The notes under the pieces are model-generated. The model saw only the letters and a list, made by a program, of their open reading frames with translations. It did no database searches and had not been told where the DNA came from. The translations under genes and the position numbers were made by a program. This document shows positions 6,147-8,642 of a DNA stretch of 8,642 nt, in pieces; position 1 is the first letter of the stretch; every line of letters begins with the position of its first letter. This DNA comes from an uncultured Halioglobus sp. (GTDB taxonomy: Bacteria > Pseudomonadota > Gammaproteobacteria > Pseudomonadales > Halieaceae), in contig CAJQQW010000291.1 of assembly GCA_905480565.1 (NCBI GenBank), forward strand, positions 1 to 8,642, written 5' to 3'.

Positions 6147-7173
6147 GGATGTCATTGCAGTCGTAAGTACACCACTGCATCTTATATACTTGGCTGAACT
6201 TGTTTATGAGCACGATATATCCAGTGTCGAGGTGATTGTCATGCTCAAACGGGAAACTGACAGGCCGCATCTCGAGCAGGTGCTAAAAGAACTTGATTAC
6301 GACTGCGTTCATTGGCTTGTGCTGACCAGCTCTCATGAAAATCGCTTTGTCGCCATCTTCGAGGTGCTCAGGTCGAGAGGTCTGCCATTGAACCGTGAGA
6401 GCTATCAGTATGGGGTCTTTGCTGATTATGGTCGGGGTATTCTGGCAAATGTAGAGTGTGAAAACTACTATTGGATTGGTGACGGCACGAAGCTCATTTA
6501 CGAGACCTCAGACAGTGGCCGTGGCAGCTTGAACCGACACAAGCTGCACGCCCTGGCTAGCCCTCTCGTCAAATTGTTGACCGGGCGACGTTTACTGTTG
6601 CCCAGGCAAGAAGTGGTATTTACTCCTTTACCGATCCAGATGGAGGGAGCAGAGAAAAATCCGTTTGCATGGCTGCGCGGCAAGTACGATTTTGAACCCA
6701 GTCGTCAGGATCGAAGCAGTGTGTACTTTTTCGGCTCATATTTTAGTGAGAGAACCGGACAGCCCCTCATGGAAGATCGCGTTTACCTTAACTATTTGAG
6801 GGCAATCGCCGCGTACTACAGGGACAGGGATTTGGAGGTTGTCTACGTGCCCCATCGGCACGAATCTGAAGAGAAGGTTGTCGCGATCAACCGAATCGAT
6901 AATTTTCGCGTGGATTACTTCGAATACCCAGCTGAACTAGAGTTCTATATTCGGGGAATGTACCCGATCCACGTGGCATCGTTTTTTTCCACCTGCTTGT
7001 TCCATTTTCAGTCACTGGGAGTTTCGGAATCCGTTACGGGATTTTATGTGGATTTCAGTCCATATAACCCATCCTATGCCGCAGTGGCCGAGGAAATTTA
7101 CTCGTCACTTCGCCTAGTGCTTGGGGAGGATTCGTTTGTGAACCTGGATGCAAATTCAGGTGTGGCAACATGA
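6136..7173 (+). CDS. Sialyltransferase-like glycosyltransferase
   Basis: The product has 345 residues from GTG 6136 and no signal peptide or membrane helix, so it is a cytoplasmic or membrane-peripheral enzyme. The N-terminus DVIAVVSTPLHLIYLAELV (5-23) matches the opening of bacterial sialyltransferases of the GT52 and alpha-2,8-polysialyltransferase kind. Three short motifs known from bacterial sialyltransferases can be placed: an acidic-Gly motif as WIGDG (113-117), the His motif as VPHRHE (238-243, with HR where HP is usual), and a Ser motif ASFFSTCLFHF (281-291). The fold would be GT-B, using a CMP-activated sugar. Genes for making and activating that sugar follow directly, which supports the call. 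The start overlaps the ABC stop by 11 bases and the end overlaps neuA by 4 bases. Acceptor, linkage and whether it polymerises are unknown; the family (GT52 or polysialyltransferase) is not settled. Confidence 0.68.
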   Translation: MAGKDVIAVVSTPLHLIYLAELVYEHDISSVEVIVMLKRETDRPHLEQVLKELDYDCVHWLVLTSSHENRFVAIFEVLRSRGLPLNRESYQYGVFADYGRGILANVECENYYWIGDGTKLIYETSDSGRGSLNRHKLHALASPLVKLLTGRRLLLPRQEVVFTPLPIQMEGAEKNPFAWLRGKYDFEPSRQDRSSVYFFGSYFSERTGQPLMEDRVYLNYLRAIAAYYRDRDLEVVYVPHRHESEEKVVAINRIDNFRVDYFEYPAELEFYIRGMYPIHVASFFSTCLFHFQSLGVSESVTGFYVDFSPYNPSYAAVAEEIYSSLRLVLGEDSFVNLDANSGVAT

Positions 7174-7859
7174 GCGTTGTGGCAATAATTCCCGCCAGAG
7201 GCGGATCAAAGGGTGTCCCGGGAAAAAATATACGAATGCTTTGCGGCAGACCCCTGATTCAGTACAGTATCGAACACGCGCTAAACGCTGCTAGTGTGGA
7301 TGAAGTATACGTGACGAGCGATAGTGAAGCGATTGGCGAGGTCGCCTCGATGTCCGGAGCCAACGTGATAACACGTCCGAGTAACCTTTCTGGGGATAAT
7401 GCGAGTTCAGAGAGTGCGATTTTGCACGCGCTTGGCGATATTGAAAAGTCGACTGGCTCCCTGCCTGAGCTGGTGGTGTTCATGCAGTGCACCAGTCCGC
7501 TGCGAGAGCCCGGAGATATTGATAGAGCGCTTGAATATTTTCGTAGTGAGAATGCAGATTCGCTTCTCTCGGTTGTGCCGAACCATCGTTTCATTTGGAG
7601 CGACCAAGACGGTGTGGTATCTGCGTTGAACTATGATCCAGAAAATAGGCCGCGTCGCCAAGATATGACGCCCCAGTATATGGAGAATGGTTCTTTCTAC
7701 ATTTTCGATGCTGCAAGGTTTCTCGCAGAAAAAAATCGGCTGTTCGGGAAAACTGTTGTCTACGAAATGTCTTCCGATTCCATGCTGGAAATTGATGAGG
7801 AGCTGGACTTTGTCCTTATAGAAGCTCTTATGAATGGTGCCGGCGCTTCAGAAGGATAA
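7170..7859 (+). CDS. neuA: CMP-nonulosonate synthetase (CMP-sialic/legionaminic acid type)
   Basis: The enzyme couples CTP to a nine-carbon acidic sugar, giving CMP-sugar plus pyrophosphate, the donor for the preceding transferase. The 229-residue protein is the usual single-domain size. It shows the nucleotide loop IIPARGGSKGVPGKN (6-20), YVTSDSEAI (47-55), the RPSNLSGDNASS segment (69-80), MQCTSPLR (105-112), ENGSFYIF (172-179) and an acidic EIDEELD (207-213), all family features and all intact. 'SKGVPGKN' is like NeuA/LegF/PtmB; pseudaminate synthetases (PseF) more often have 'SKRIPRKN', so a Neu5Ac- or legionaminate-like sugar is favoured. neuA is used here as a family name; the substrate is not proven. 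ATG 7170 overlaps the previous stop (ATGA), and neuB begins 2 bases after its TAA. Confidence 0.9.
   Translation: MSVVAIIPARGGSKGVPGKNIRMLCGRPLIQYSIEHALNAASVDEVYVTSDSEAIGEVASMSGANVITRPSNLSGDNASSESAILHALGDIEKSTGSLPELVVFMQCTSPLREPGDIDRALEYFRSENADSLLSVVPNHRFIWSDQDGVVSALNYDPENRPRRQDMTPQYMENGSFYIFDAARFLAEKNRLFGKTVVYEMSSDSMLEIDEELDFVLIEALMNGAGASEG
7852..7856 (+). promoter_or_regulatory. Ribosome binding site of the CBS-neuB gene
   Basis: AAGGA lies 5 bases before ATG 7862 and overlaps the last neuA codons. It supports a start that includes the CBS domains; the NeuB core does not begin until about 400 bases further on. Confidence 0.7.
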
Positions 7860-7861
7860 TC

Positions 7862-8642
7862 ATGAGAATCGTTAATAATATTGAGGGTTATACAGTTCAT
7901 GAGTCGAATACGCTGGTAGAAGCGTTGTCGATCCTTTCCGATAATAAGACCAAGATATTGTTTGTGCTGAACCCCTTTGGTGTCGTGATCGCCTGTTTTT
8001 CAGATGGTGACTTCAGGCGCTGGGTGCTGGCTACTGACAATATTGACCTGGAGACGCCGGTAGTGGCGATTGCCAATCGGGATTTTGTCTGGGTGAGTGA
8101 GGAGAGCAACAATACGGAAATTGCTGCCCAGTTTTCAGACAGGATTCAGATCCTTCCCATTGTTGATGAGGAAATGCGCCTGCGCAGTATTGCCCTTCCG
8201 GAGAAGAGGAAGTTTTCGATAGGTCCGTACAACGTCAACAAAGAATCTAAGACCCTGGTGATCGCAGAGATTGGGAATAACCATAATGGGGATATCGAAG
8301 AAGCGATCAACCTCGTAAACAGTGCGGTGAAAAGTGGTGCTGACTGCGTCAAGTTTCAGATGCGTGACCTAGAGACTCTTTATGTTGGCGGGGACCGGGG
8401 CACCGATAGCAGCTCCGATCTTGGCACTGAATATGTACTGGACCTGTTGTCGCGATTCCAGCTTTCCGATGCTGATTTCAAGAAGCTGTTCGCCTACTGC
8501 GAGAGAAAGGGTATTGTCGCAATCTGTACGCCGTTTGATCGCGTGTCGGCGGATAAGCTTGATGCTCTGGGTATCTACGCCTTCAAGGTAGCATCGGCAG
8601 ATCTGACCAACCACGATTTGCTGGAATATTTGGCAGCTAAAG
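7862..8642 (+). CDS. neuB: Nonulosonate synthase (NeuB type) with N-terminal CBS-domain pair, 3' end outside window
   Basis: NeuB enzymes condense phosphoenolpyruvate with a six-carbon amino sugar such as ManNAc to form a sialic-type acid. The frame is open from ATG 7862 to the window end, 260 codons. Residues about 11-113 are not part of an ordinary NeuB. They read as two CBS repeats: VVIACFSDGDFRRWVL (41-56), like the 'TDGDIRR' core of CBS domains, and IQILPIVDEEMRLRSIALPE (95-114). A linker (FSIGPYNV, 118-125) leads to the NeuB barrel: LVIAEIGNNHNGDIEEAI (132-149), SGADCVKFQ (158-166), ICTPFD (221-226) and KVASADLTNHDLL (242-254). The metal-binding histidines and any C-terminal antifreeze-like domain lie beyond the window. 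CBS pairs bind adenine nucleotides, so allosteric control by energy state is plausible but inferred. It could belong to the Neu5Ac or legionaminate branch. Confidence 0.88.
   Translation, partial: MRIVNNIEGYTVHESNTLVEALSILSDNKTKILFVLNPFGVVIACFSDGDFRRWVLATDNIDLETPVVAIANRDFVWVSEESNNTEIAAQFSDRIQILPIVDEEMRLRSIALPEKRKFSIGPYNVNKESKTLVIAEIGNNHNGDIEEAINLVNSAVKSGADCVKFQMRDLETLYVGGDRGTDSSSDLGTEYVLDLLSRFQLSDADFKKLFAYCERKGIVAICTPFDRVSADKLDALGIYAFKVASADLTNHDLLEYLAAK

Overview
The window looks like chromosomal DNA of a marine-type gammaproteobacterium. This rests on the conserved housekeeping cluster thiL-pgpA-(retropepsin-like protease)-ribA facing ispA-xseB. The neighbourhood is known from pseudomonads and related groups, and a Halieaceae/Cellvibrionales-like host is my guess from gene order, not a demonstrated assignment.

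Layout. Bases 1-1502 carry a forward, operon-like run: the 3' end of thiL (thiamine-phosphate kinase), pgpA (phosphatidylglycerophosphatase A) and an exported retropepsin-like aspartic protease. ribA (GTP cyclohydrolase II, 1559-2164) follows and converges on the reverse pair xseB-ispA (3346-2187). A dxs gene, commonly found after ispA in gammaproteobacteria, is absent: only 22 bp separate ribA and ispA. Bases 3347-4373 form about 1 kb without an intact gene. This stretch holds the xseB promoter region, a short unidentified coding relic, the decayed start of an IS3-type transposase and a tRNA-T-arm-like scrap. It looks like a scarred junction.

Bases 4374-8642 carry a forward, tightly coupled surface-glycan unit. 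It has a fused TMD-NBD ABC exporter of the lipid/glycan-flippase type, a sialyltransferase-like protein, a CMP-nonulosonate synthetase (NeuA/LegF type) and a nonulosonate synthase (NeuB type). The last one starts with a CBS-domain pair and runs off the window end. Together they would condense a sugar with phosphoenolpyruvate to a sialic- or legionaminic-type acid (NeuB), activate it with CTP (NeuA), transfer it to a glycan (sialyltransferase-like protein), and possibly move the product or its lipid-linked precursor across the inner membrane (ABC protein). The exact sugar cannot be read from the window.

The most notable points are the CBS-NeuB fusion, the divergent sialyltransferase beside a dedicated exporter, and the scarred boundary between core genes and the glycan locus. 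I found no CRISPR array, no intact mobile element and no wholly new system that the sequence alone would prove.
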